NCBI GenBank assembly: GCA_913058185.1
Contig: CAJXQX010000023.1
Span: 1-49,862 of the forward strand
DNA: 49,862 bases
From: an uncultured Verrucomicrobiota bacterium
Lineage (GTDB): Bacteria; Verrucomicrobiota; Verrucomicrobiia; Opitutales; Opitutaceae
Direction of reading: 5' to 3'
Made by a program: the position numbers and the translations under genes
Notes under the pieces: generated by a model
What the model was told of the DNA's origin: nothing
The model's database searches: none
Seen by the model: only the letters and a program-made list of their open reading frames with translations
Shown: one piece after another, positions 7,754-14,605 of the stretch
How positions within the stretch are numbered: position 1 is the stretch's first letter
How the letters are laid out: every line of letters starts with the position of its first letter

Positions 7754-9424
7754 CTAGTCATATTCACCATCTAGATGCCATCCGGTGGGAGTTTCGGTGA
7801 GGCGGTAGAGACCGTGGTGAGGTGGCCCGAGCGCGATGTCCCATTCTTCGCGCGACCAAGTTTGATCGGATTGCCACCAGTCGCCGCTCGCTCGCCAGGG
7901 GCCGTGATAATCCTGAACTTCACCACTGAGGTGATCGCTCCACACATAGGCTGGGGCGTGGGAGTCGGTTCCTAATTCAACTCGGGCGGGACGGGGCGGT
8001 CGGAAGCGACGGAGAGGGACTCCTAGCGCGGGCAGGGTAGCGATGGCAGCGGAAGGAATGGCTTCGCCAGTAGCGGGCGCGCGGAGGCTGGCGGAGTCGG
8101 GGCGATGGGTGTCGGCGAGTTGAGGGGTGCCGACTTGGTCGGAACCGAGGAGGGCCGCTGCGCGGGCAAGGGTTTCGGAAAAACCGTGCGGATCGCGGAG
8201 TCCGGCGTCGAACAGACCTTGTTGCCGATGGAGGGGACGGGTGGGGAATAACTCTAAGCGCACGGCAACGATAGCGGCATCAGTTGATATGGTTTCGAGG
8301 TGAGATTGGAGCGTGCGGAAGAGCAGGTCAGGGGATGCAGTAGGTGCGGGCAGACGAATCGAGCGTTGGTGCGATTTGTCGTCATCGAGCCGTAGGCAAA
8401 GGTCAATTTCGGCGGCAGCGAGTGCGACGCCTTGAAGGTCGAGGCAGAGGCGATCAACAAAGCGTCGCAGCAGGAACATAAGGGGGTCGAGGGATTCGAT
8501 GAGATGCTCCAATTCTATTTCGGCGGCGAAACTTTGGGGTGGAGGGAGCGGTTGAATGGGACGGGTGCTTTGGCCGGCGGCGCGTTCCCAGAGAGCGAGA
8601 CCACCGGGGCCGAGGCGTTGGGCGACATCGGCTTTGGACAGAGCAGTGAGTTGGCCGAGCGTGGTGATGCCCCAGAGTTGTAGGATGTCGATATGTTTGG
8701 GATTAGGGTCGGCGGCGCTGAGCGGGAGAGGCGCGAGGAAGGTATGCGCGTCGTCGATCGTGACGACGGAGGGGCGGATGGGGGTATTGTCAGAGAGATC
8801 GATTCTTTCTCTTTCTTCTTTATCGTTCTCTTTCTCTTCGCGGTTCTGGGCGACGGGGTCAGGTCGTGAAAAGTGAACTTCCTCCTTCGTCAAGGCTTCG
8901 GCGGACATGCCGCTTCGATCCATTACACTTTGTCTACGACCTGACCCCGCCGTCGCGGCCCGAGCACCGTAGAGGGCGAGGAGCGGGGTGGAGGCGAGTC
9001 CGGCGGTAGCAGTGAAGCCGAGGGAGGCGAGCCGGGTGAGGGCGGCTTGTAGGCGAGGTTGGCGTTGGTTGGAGGGGAGCGAGGTGACATCGGCGGTGGC
9101 GATCCCGAGATCGGTGTCTTCAACCAGAGGGGACAGGCTGGCGGAGGCGGCCAAAAGGGAAGCGCTGGCTTCGTCGTCGGCGCTGGAGTTTGGCTGTTCG
9201 AGTAAGAGGTCGCTGCAGCGGGAGAGGGCTTGTGGGGCGGTCAGACCGGGCACCACGCCAGCGGCTCGGGCGGACGGAGTGAGGGCCGTGATGACGGCCC
9301 GGCGATGATCACCGTCGAGTAGGGCAACGGGTTTGGTCGTGAGATCGGGGCGAATGCGGAGCAGTGCTTGTAGCGAGAAATCAGATACGAGGATGGTGAC
9401 GAAACAGGATGTGGGTTTAGGCAA
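7754..9424 (-). CDS. imuB: ImuB, catalytically inactive Y-family polymerase-like mutasome subunit
   Basis: ImuB is the hub of the SOS mutasome and links the ImuC/DnaE2 polymerase to the beta clamp and ImuA. The N-terminal Y-family fold is visible (FVTILVSDFSLQALLRIRP; VITALTPSARAAGVVPGLTAPQAL). The SIDE-type catalytic acidic pair of active Y polymerases is absent (the segment reads SPLVEDTDLGIATADVTSL), as is normal for ImuB. A helix-hairpin-helix stretch (LWGITTLGQLTALSKADVAQRLG) and the typical C-terminus (GPWRASGDWW...GLYRLTETPTGWHLDGEYD) follow. About 48 residues near 160-207 are an in-frame repeat insertion. The start is TTG in the same context as those of imuA and dnaE2. Confidence 0.93.
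   Translation of the reverse strand: MPKPTSCFVTILVSDFSLQALLRIRPDLTTKPVALLDGDHRRAVITALTPSARAAGVVPGLTAPQALSRCSDLLLEQPNSSADDEASASLLAASASLSPLVEDTDLGIATADVTSLPSNQRQPRLQAALTRLASLGFTATAGLASTPLLALYGARAATAGSGRRQSVMDRSGMSAEALTKEEVHFSRPDPVAQNREEKENDKEERERIDLSDNTPIRPSVVTIDDAHTFLAPLPLSAADPNPKHIDILQLWGITTLGQLTALSKADVAQRLGPGGLALWERAAGQSTRPIQPLPPPQSFAAEIELEHLIESLDPLMFLLRRFVDRLCLDLQGVALAAAEIDLCLRLDDDKSHQRSIRLPAPTASPDLLFRTLQSHLETISTDAAIVAVRLELFPTRPLHRQQGLFDAGLRDPHGFSETLARAAALLGSDQVGTPQLADTHRPDSASLRAPATGEAIPSAAIATLPALGVPLRRFRPPRPARVELGTDSHAPAYVWSDHLSGEVQDYHGPWRASGDWWQSDQTWSREEWDIALGPPHHGLYRLTETPTGWHLDGEYD
8803..8948 (-). repeat. Composite repeat insertion in imuB
   Basis: In imuB sense the palindrome GGGGTCAGGTCGT...ACGACCTGACCCC (8855-8948) comes first, then the hexamer purine tract (8803-8840). 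This is the same partial order as in dnaE2. The loop of the palindrome holds an extra GTCCGCC...CTTCG unit (about 8887-8911) of the family found at 6997, 9583 and 9675, so one repeat is nested in another. The peptide GSGRRQSV...EVHFSRPDP...EEKENDKEERER is nearly the same as in dnaE2. It lies between GARAATA and the VTIDDAHTFLAPLPL segment. Confidence 0.87.
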
Positions 9425-9446
9425 AGGAAGGAGATTTGAAATCGTT

Positions 9447-9735
9447 TCTCTTACTCATTCTCGTTCTTTTTCTCGAAACAGGGGAGTGGTGAGGCGAAGA
9501 GTGGTCCGTTTTCTTTAGTCGTTCCTCTTTGTCTTTATTTTTCGTCAGGGGGCTGAGGGGCATCTGACGAGAACGAGAACGATCCGCCGTCGTCCCGCGG
9601 GGCGGAACTATGGCGGATAAGGAACGAGTAAGAGTGGGAGGTGCGACGCCCTGAGAGGCAGGTTGAGAAGAAAGATCCGCCGTCGCCTAGGCTTTGGCGG
9701 ACGAGTAAAGATAAAGGATAAAGAGAAAGATGAGG
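9447..9735. repeat. Hexamer repeat block with nested palindromes
   Basis: Pyrimidine arms lie at 9447-9475 and 9510-9545. The first purine arm is split: GAGAACGAGAACG (9568-9581) is interrupted by a TCCGCCGTCG...ATGGCGGA palindrome (about 9583-9618) and resumes as GAACGAGTAAGAG (9621-9633). A second such palindrome (TCCGCCGTCGCC...TTGGCGGA, 9676-9700) sits just before the second purine arm (9706-9731). The split arm suggests that the palindrome moved into an existing hexamer repeat. Confidence 0.72.
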
Positions 9736-9950
9736 TAGGACGCCTGCGTTCGTTTACTCATTTTCGGACTCGAAGACGGTGGAGCTGGGTGGAGAGATCT
9801 CTCTCTTTACTCGTTAGCATCATCTCCGGATCAGGGGCGGGAGGGCTTACAGATATGAGAACGAGAAGCAGCACGAGGATGAGGATTAGTGTAGTGAGGA
9901 GCATGGGGAGGTGGGGTTGAGGGTTAGGCTGAGAGGTCGGTGGAGATGCG

Positions 9951-10091
9951 TTTTCTTTAGTCTTTCCTCTTTATCTTTATCTTTCGTTGGGGGGGGGAGA
10001 ACGATAACTAGAACGAGTAAGATTAAGAGGAGGAGAGGGGGCTGGGCTGGGCGGATTGATAAAGAGAAAGATAAAGAGGAAAGAGAAAGAT
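9951..10091. repeat. Hexamer inverted-repeat block downstream of imuA
   Basis: A left arm at 9951-9987 (TTTCTTTAGTCTTTCCTC...TTATCTTTCG) pairs with a right arm at 10056-10091 (GATAAAGAGAAAGATAAAG and on), a near-perfect long stem. A single GAACGAGTAAG-type purine arm (9997-10030) lies in the loop. It begins 9 bp after the imuA stop. Confidence 0.75.
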
Positions 10092-10100
10092 TGCGTTGGG

Positions 10101-10754
10101 TTAGGCGGAGAGGGATTGGCGGATGCTGCGTTGGCGGGGAAGGGAGATATCCAGTTGGGGGAGAATGGCGGGTCGGTCGGTCTGGAGGGCTTGAAGGGTG
10201 AGCGGTTGGCTGAGTTGGAGGCGGAGAGTGGCGCTGGGGACGACGGCGCGTGGGGTGATGACGAGCAGAGTGAGTTCGGTGCCTTCGACGGCGCGTTGGA
10301 GGCGATACCAGAGCGGGGCAGGCACGCGGCGGAGTTCCGTGGCGGGAGCGTCGCGCAGGTCGAGCACAACTAGGCCGAGATTGGCGTCGCGAGCGAAGAG
10401 GTCGGTCACGCTCATCGCTGTGGCCGTATTACCGCCACGAGCCCAGACGAGGTGTTCTAGATCGCTGGCCGGAAGGGATTCCGGATTGAAGCGATTGGTC
10501 GGATCGACGAGAGCGGCGCGTTGCCCCTTTCGACGCGTGACGGCGAGGAGTTGGCCGAGGAGAAGATGACTGCCGCTGCTGGCTGCGGTGCAGGTGAGTT
10601 CAGTTAGAGCGGCGGTGGGCAGGCCACCACCGGTAGGTTCATCAATCTCGGCGATGCCGCTGGCTAGCCGCGAGCCTTCCCGCTGGGGGGCGGTGGGAAA
10701 GCGTTCGGCGATGAGAAGCCGAAGCGCAGCCATTTTTTCGGGCGCAGTAGACAA
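10101..10754 (-). CDS. imuA: ImuA-type RecA-like mutasome accessory protein
   Basis: The 217-residue protein has the RecA/SulA-like fold of ImuA: an N-terminal LRLLIAERFPTAPQ segment, then ASGIAEIDEPTGGGLPTAALTEL, typical of ImuA N-termini, a degenerate P-loop region (TCTAASSGSHLLLGQLL) and a Walker B-like strand (LGLVVLDL). It is thought to support ImuB/ImuC translesion synthesis. Position upstream of imuB and dnaE2 supports the call. The start codon is TTG at 10752-10754, preceded by TCCTTCCT as in imuB. An ATG seven codons in (MAALRLL) is an alternative start that would still keep the domain. Confidence 0.85.
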   Translation of the reverse strand: MSTAPEKMAALRLLIAERFPTAPQREGSRLASGIAEIDEPTGGGLPTAALTELTCTAASSGSHLLLGQLLAVTRRKGQRAALVDPTNRFNPESLPASDLEHLVWARGGNTATAMSVTDLFARDANLGLVVLDLRDAPATELRRVPAPLWYRLQRAVEGTELTLLVITPRAVVPSATLRLQLSQPLTLQALQTDRPAILPQLDISLPRQRSIRQSLSA

Positions 10755-10818
10755 AGGAAGGAAGACGGAAAAGGGAGTGGATGGTGAGTGGGGTTGAGGA
10801 GTCGCGGGGAGGGGGGAA

Positions 10819-11003
10819 GAGGTCAGGTCGGAAAAAGTTTACTTCTCCCGCTGGTACGGGATACGTAGAACTCTTTGACGACACTGACCCCGTGCGACAT
10901 GGCCTCCGCTTCGAGGTGGTGGCGAAGCGGTCTGATTCTTGTTACTTGATACTTGAAATTTGTTACTTCGGGTTGCTACGGCGTTCCGCGCCGTAGCAAC
11001 CCG
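10819..11003 (-). repeat. Hairpin, heptamer array and GGTCAGG palindrome after lexA
   Basis: In lexA sense a perfect 15-bp stem (10989-11003 with 10969-10983) contains the last lexA codons and, in its second arm, the stop codon (TAG, 10976-10978). Then come CAAGTAN-type heptamers (10931-10968) and, at 10819-10891, a decayed copy of the GGGGTCAGGTCG palindrome. The order is the same as in the dnaE2 insertions. The strong stem across the lexA stop could also end transcription or slow decay of lexA mRNA. Confidence 0.8.
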
Positions 11004-11590
11004 ACCATGACTCCTTGGATGATGAGTTCGGCGACGGGTAAGAGGTCGGGGTAGTGCGGGTTTTCCGCTCGGAGGAAAGGGCGTCCGCGTTTCTGGAGGA
11101 ATCGCTTGAGGGTGGATTCGCCGTCGATGAGGGCGGCGACGATCTGGCCGGGCACGGGTTCGCGTGGAGAGAGGAAGACAATGTCGTCTTCAATGATGTT
11201 GGCTCCGACCATAGAGTCACCTTTCACCCGCAGGCCGAAGATTCGGGCGTTGCGGCGGAGGCCGAGAGAGGCGGCGTCGACGGCCACGGTTTCGTCGGGT
11301 TCGAGGTATTGGGCGTTGGCGGCGGGTAGGCCAGCGGGGATGACCCCGAAGACGGGAATGGAGAGGAGCGCGGGTTTTGGCGACTTATCCGGTAGGGTGA
11401 ACGCACGGGCTTTACCGGTTTGGCGAATGAGGACACCTTTCTTTTCGAGGGCCTGCAGGTGGCGAGTCACAGCAAAGGGACTGGCGAAACCGAAGTGGGC
11501 TTGGATCTCCCGCAACGTGGGGAAAACCTCCTGTTGCTCGCGGTGGGCGTGCACGAAGTCGAGCACGGCTTGTTGGCGATCTGTTAACAT
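10976..11590 (-). CDS. lexA: LexA SOS repressor
   Basis: This 204-residue repressor has the winged-helix DNA-binding domain (MLTDRQQAVLDFVHAHR; recognition region FASPFAVTRHLQALEKKG), the Ala-Gly autocleavage site (A86-G87 in VIPAGLP) and the Ser-Lys dyad (S126 in GDSM, K162 in STLKRF). RecA filaments trigger its self-cleavage, which releases SOS genes. It heads the imuA-imuB-dnaE2 cassette on the same strand, a common arrangement for self-contained mutagenesis cassettes. The last residues (GLLRRGTP) and the stop codon are encoded inside a long hairpin, so the natural C-terminus may have been altered. Confidence 0.96.
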   Translation of the reverse strand: MLTDRQQAVLDFVHAHREQQEVFPTLREIQAHFGFASPFAVTRHLQALEKKGVLIRQTGKARAFTLPDKSPKPALLSIPVFGVIPAGLPAANAQYLEPDETVAVDAASLGLRRNARIFGLRVKGDSMVGANIIEDDIVFLSPREPVPGQIVAALIDGESTLKRFLQKRGRPFLRAENPHYPDLLPVAELIIQGVMVGLLRRGTP

Positions 11591-11591
11591 G

Positions 11592-11605
11592 TGTTTAAAT
11601 GAACA
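11592..11605 (-). promoter_or_regulatory. LexA operator abutting the lexA start codon
   Basis: In lexA sense the site reads TGTTCATTTAAACA, a near-perfect palindrome of the form TGTTC-N4-RAACA. From memory this matches the TGTTC-N4-GAACA motif described for Verrucomicrobia, with one mismatch. It ends one base before the ATG (11588-11590), so bound LexA would cover the translation start region. I found no second copy by eye upstream of imuA, imuB or dnaE2. Confidence 0.75.
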
Positions 11606-11729
11606 CTATTCGGGAAACCTGACAACCCTGAGATGAAAGCATGCGCGCAAGCCGTTGGAAGGGCGTGAGCTACGACTGGTTTTTTATGATCCCACTAGGT
11701 GAATTAAGTAGGGCAGCATCCGCCGTCGT

Positions 11730-11802
11730 TCTTCCTACTCGTTCTCTTTCTCGAATCAGTGGAGTGGAGTGGAGAGAGAACGAGAACGAGAACGAGTAAG
11801 AG
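11730..11802. repeat. Hexamer inverted-repeat block between coaX and lexA
   Basis: The pyrimidine arm 11730-11754 (TTCCTACTCGTTCTC...TCG) and the purine arm 11776-11802 (GAGAACGAGAACGAGAACG and on) form a stem. They are preceded at 11718-11728 by half of the TCCGCCGTCG palindrome. The block lies in the 235-bp gap between the lexA operator and the end of coaX. Confidence 0.75.
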
Positions 11803-11825
11803 GAGCGACGGGAGGCTCTACGCGC

Positions 11826-12596
11826 TTAGGTCCGATTTAAACTCCAGGCGGCGGCTAGGCCGCGGAGGGGGAGGTCGGGGACGTCGATGGTGGATTGGGT
11901 CAGCCGGCCAGAAACTACGTTTGCAGCACCGCCAGCGGTGAGGATACGAGCGGTGGGTTCTCCGGCGGCGGTGAGTTCGGCCAGCACACCATCGAGGCAA
12001 GCTTGGATGGCACCGACGAATCCCAACACTGCGCCGATGCGCATGGCTTCTTGGGTGGACTTGCCGATTGCGGTGGTGACGGGAGTGGTGACGTCTTCGA
12101 CTAGGGGCAACTGGGCGGTGCGTTCGTGCAAATAACGCGTCATGAGCGCCGGGCCGGGGGTGATGATACCGCCTTCGTAGCCACCACGCTTAGAGACGAT
12201 GTCGAAGGTCACGGCGGTGCCCAAGTCGATGACTACAACCGGAGGCTCGCCCAAGGCACATGCGCCGGCGGCATTGGCGAGGCGGTCTTGGCCGATTTCG
12301 GGAGGGTTGGGATAGTTGATCGGCACCCCGAGGTTGGCGGTGTGGGTGAGTTGCCACACCGGTAAATCAAATCGCTCCAGTAGCTTGGGTAGGCGGATCG
12401 TCCCTGCGGGCACGACGCTGCAGAAGGCGATGCCGGTTAAGGTGGCGGCCGGTTCGCCCAGTGAGCGGATCGCCGCATCGATCTCACCGAGTTCCGTGGT
12501 GGGTAGCGTGGCAGTCGTGCTTGCGGCATCGTGGCCACCGGGGGCGATGAAGCCCAGATCGGTGTGCGTATTTCCAATATCGATACAGAGCAGCAT
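11826..12596 (-). CDS. coaX: Type III pantothenate kinase
   Basis: CoaX phosphorylates pantothenate, the first step of coenzyme A synthesis. The 256-residue length is normal. The acetate/sugar kinase fold motifs are present: the N-terminal phosphate-binding loop (DIGNTHTDLGF), the conserved PPEIGQDRLANA segment and the second phosphate loop (VVVIDLGTAVTFD), followed by GGIITPG. It lies 8 bp after birA in a nadC-birA-coaX cofactor operon; birA and coaX are neighbours in many bacteria. Confidence 0.95.
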   Translation of the reverse strand: MLLCIDIGNTHTDLGFIAPGGHDAASTTATLPTTELGEIDAAIRSLGEPAATLTGIAFCSVVPAGTIRLPKLLERFDLPVWQLTHTANLGVPINYPNPPEIGQDRLANAAGACALGEPPVVVIDLGTAVTFDIVSKRGGYEGGIITPGPALMTRYLHERTAQLPLVEDVTTPVTTAIGKSTQEAMRIGAVLGFVGAIQACLDGVLAELTAAGEPTARILTAGGAANVVSGRLTQSTIDVPDLPLRGLAAAWSLNRT

Positions 12597-12604
12597 GGCG
12601 TGAG

Positions 12605-13594
12605 TCAGCGTTTGGCGATGGTTACTTCGCCGGCGCGAAAACGTTGCGGGAAACCGCCATCGGTTTTGAGCAGAAGCGAGCCGTCGGCATCGATCCCGTG
12701 GGCGATACCAGTCACCTCTTCGCGACCGTGGAGCAGGGTGATTTCACGGTCGCGCAGTGCATCATAGCGGTGCCACAGTTCGGCGAGTCGATCGTGGTAT
12801 TGGCCGTCGTGGAACTCCTGGCAGGCCACGAGTAATTTCCCCACGAAGGTGGCGGCAAAGTGGTTGAGATCGATCGGCTTGGTGGCGACTTCGTCGAGAG
12901 CGATGGCGCGGCCAGCGAGCTCTCCAGACCAACCGGCGGTGGGAGCGTTGAGATTGAGGCCACAGCCGATCACGAGGTCTCGGATGCGATCGGCATCGAG
13001 ACGAGCCTCAGTCAGGATACCGGCGACTTTCAGACCGTTCAGCTGGAGGTCGTTGGGCCACTTGATCTGGGGGCTCACTCGCGCGTAGCTGGCGAGCAGG
13101 TGACAAAGATTCACGCCAACCCATGGCGTGATGGTGGGGAGCTGATCGGGCGTGACTTCGGGGTTGAAGGCGAACGACAGGTAGAGGTTGCCGTTGGGCT
13201 CGCTCAGCCAGTCGCGACCGAGTCGACCGCGGCCTTTGGTTTGTTCACGCGAAATCACCACAAGCGGGGTGGAGGTGCCGGCGCTGAGTTGGCGCATGGC
13301 TTCATCGTTGGTGCTGTCGACGGTCTCCAGCGTGATCACGCGACACGGGGTGGAGGTGGGTAGGCGCGCCTCGATCATGAGCGCATCGAGCTTGGTCGGA
13401 CGCTCGGCGAGCCGGTAGCCGCGGGAACGGATAGCTTCGAAAATGAAGCCACGATCACGCAGTTTTTCCATGTGCTGCCAGATCGCTACTCGGCTGATTC
13501 CGAGCGTCTTGGCGAGATCGCTGCCAGAGACAAATCCGTCTCCAGAGTCGAGCAACGTGCGCACGATGGTGAGGTCGGGGCTGATCGCCTTCAT
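12605..13594 (-). CDS. birA: Bifunctional biotin-[acetyl-CoA-carboxylase] ligase / biotin repressor
   Basis: BirA attaches biotin to the carboxyl carrier protein of acetyl-CoA carboxylase and, in its long form, represses biotin genes. The N-terminal winged helix (SGSDLAKTLGISRVAIWQHMEKLRDRGF) makes this the two-function class. The ligase core has TNDEAMR, the biotinyl-AMP loop GRGRLGRDW, KWPNDLQLNGLKVAGILTE and a small C-terminal domain (ITLLHGREEVTGIAHGIDADG). The ATG at 13592-13594 is chosen because it overlaps the nadC stop (ATGA) and gives the normal length; the frame runs 46 codons further upstream over nadC. Confidence 0.94.
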   Translation of the reverse strand: MKAISPDLTIVRTLLDSGDGFVSGSDLAKTLGISRVAIWQHMEKLRDRGFIFEAIRSRGYRLAERPTKLDALMIEARLPTSTPCRVITLETVDSTNDEAMRQLSAGTSTPLVVISREQTKGRGRLGRDWLSEPNGNLYLSFAFNPEVTPDQLPTITPWVGVNLCHLLASYARVSPQIKWPNDLQLNGLKVAGILTEARLDADRIRDLVIGCGLNLNAPTAGWSGELAGRAIALDEVATKPIDLNHFAATFVGKLLVACQEFHDGQYHDRLAELWHRYDALRDREITLLHGREEVTGIAHGIDADGSLLLKTDGGFPQRFRAGEVTIAKR

Positions 13595-14511
13595 GCGGGC
13601 CAGTCCAATCCGATGTCGACCCAAGTGCTTTGGTGCACGAGGGCACCGGTGGAAACGAAGTCCAGACCGAGTCCGGCCAATGCGGGTAACGATTCGATGG
13701 TGATGCCGCCGCTCGCTTCGGTGAGGGCGCAACCTTTGATGAGGTCGATGGCCGTCTGGGTGTCGGCGATGGAAAAGTTATCCAACAAGATCACGTCGGC
13801 TCCGGCGGCGAGCCCGGGAGGGATCTGTTCGAGTCGATCCACTTCAACTTCGACCGGAAGTTTAGGCGCATGCCGGCGGGCAGCGGTGATGGCACCGGCG
13901 AGATCCTCGCCAGACCCTAGCAGCGCGAGGTGATTGTCCTTGAGCATCACGCGGTCGAAGAGACCGAGGCGATGATTCCAGCCGCCGCCGCAGGCGACGG
14001 CATATTTCTCGAGCATGCGATAACCGGGGGTGGTTTTACGGGTATCGAGCAGACGGGTCCGGCCTTCGCCTAGAGCGGTGACATAGCGGCCCGTGAGCGT
14101 GGCGATACCGGAGAGACGTTGGAGGAAATTCAGGATGACTCGCTCGGCCGAGAGCAAATGCCGCGGGTCACCGGTGAGGGTGGCGAGCGTATCGCCGGGG
14201 CGGACTCGGGCGCCCTCGCGCACATGGAGTTGGGCGCGGCAACCTTCGCCGTAGGTCGACAAGATCAGGGACAGCAACGGCAGGCCGCAGGCGATCAGCT
14301 CCTCGCGGGCAACCACATTGGCGTCGGCCAGACGGGGTGTGGTGGTGAGGCACCCGGTGGAGTGATCACCAGGAGTGACGGGCGGTTTACGCAATCCGAG
14401 TCCGGCGAGATCCTCGTCTCGAGCCATGGCGACGAGTTTACGCAGGTGGACCAGGTCCAGGTCGTCCCAGGTCAGGCGGTGGAGGAGAGCTTCGGAGAGG
14501 GCGGCAGACAT
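13591..14511 (-). CDS. nadC: Nicotinate-nucleotide pyrophosphorylase (carboxylating), quinolinate phosphoribosyltransferase
   Basis: NadC converts quinolinate and PRPP to nicotinate mononucleotide in de novo NAD synthesis. Recognisable motifs are RVILNFLQRLSGIATLT, the PRPP/quinolinate-binding DTRKTTPGYRMLEKYAVACGG segment, NHRLGLFDRVMLKDNH, VEVEVDRLEQ, DVILLDNFS and the GGITIES end. The ATG at 14509-14511 (MSAALSEALLHRLTWDD) fits family length; an upstream ATG at 14557 would add 16 basic residues. It is the first gene of the nadC-birA-coaX operon. Confidence 0.95.
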   Translation of the reverse strand: MSAALSEALLHRLTWDDLDLVHLRKLVAMARDEDLAGLGLRKPPVTPGDHSTGCLTTTPRLADANVVAREELIACGLPLLSLILSTYGEGCRAQLHVREGARVRPGDTLATLTGDPRHLLSAERVILNFLQRLSGIATLTGRYVTALGEGRTRLLDTRKTTPGYRMLEKYAVACGGGWNHRLGLFDRVMLKDNHLALLGSGEDLAGAITAARRHAPKLPVEVEVDRLEQIPPGLAAGADVILLDNFSIADTQTAIDLIKGCALTEASGGITIESLPALAGLGLDFVSTGALVHQSTWVDIGLDWPA

Positions 14512-14605
14512 CTTTGTAAGGAAAGCTATAAGGCGCGGCGCGCGGCGCGCGAATGTCAAATGACCGTTCTCAAATATCTCACGGCGGAGAAGCCGCGGCA
14601 GCGGA

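Larger units (their letters stand above)
9425..10100. other. 676-bp repeat-filled gap between imuA and imuB
   Basis: No gene is supported here; the plus-strand reading frames consist of repeat sequence. The block 9447-9735 repeats the a-b-a'-b' layout seen at 7435-7626, and 9951-10091 holds a second copy. Between them, 9735-9940 has looser copies of the hexamer motifs (for example TTTACTCGTTAG at 9803-9814 and GAGAACGAGAAG at 9858-9869). A promoter for imuB would be expected in this gap if it is not read from imuA, but I could not pick one out. Confidence 0.7.

Noticed and set aside
7435-10091. CRISPR-like array suggested by the repeated 6- and 7-mers
   Set aside because: The units are contiguous simple repeats without unique spacers of constant length, and no cas gene is present.
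9663-10373. Plus-strand reading frames between and over imuA and imuB
   Set aside because: They consist of low-complexity repeat sequence or are antisense to imuA, with no recognisable protein features.
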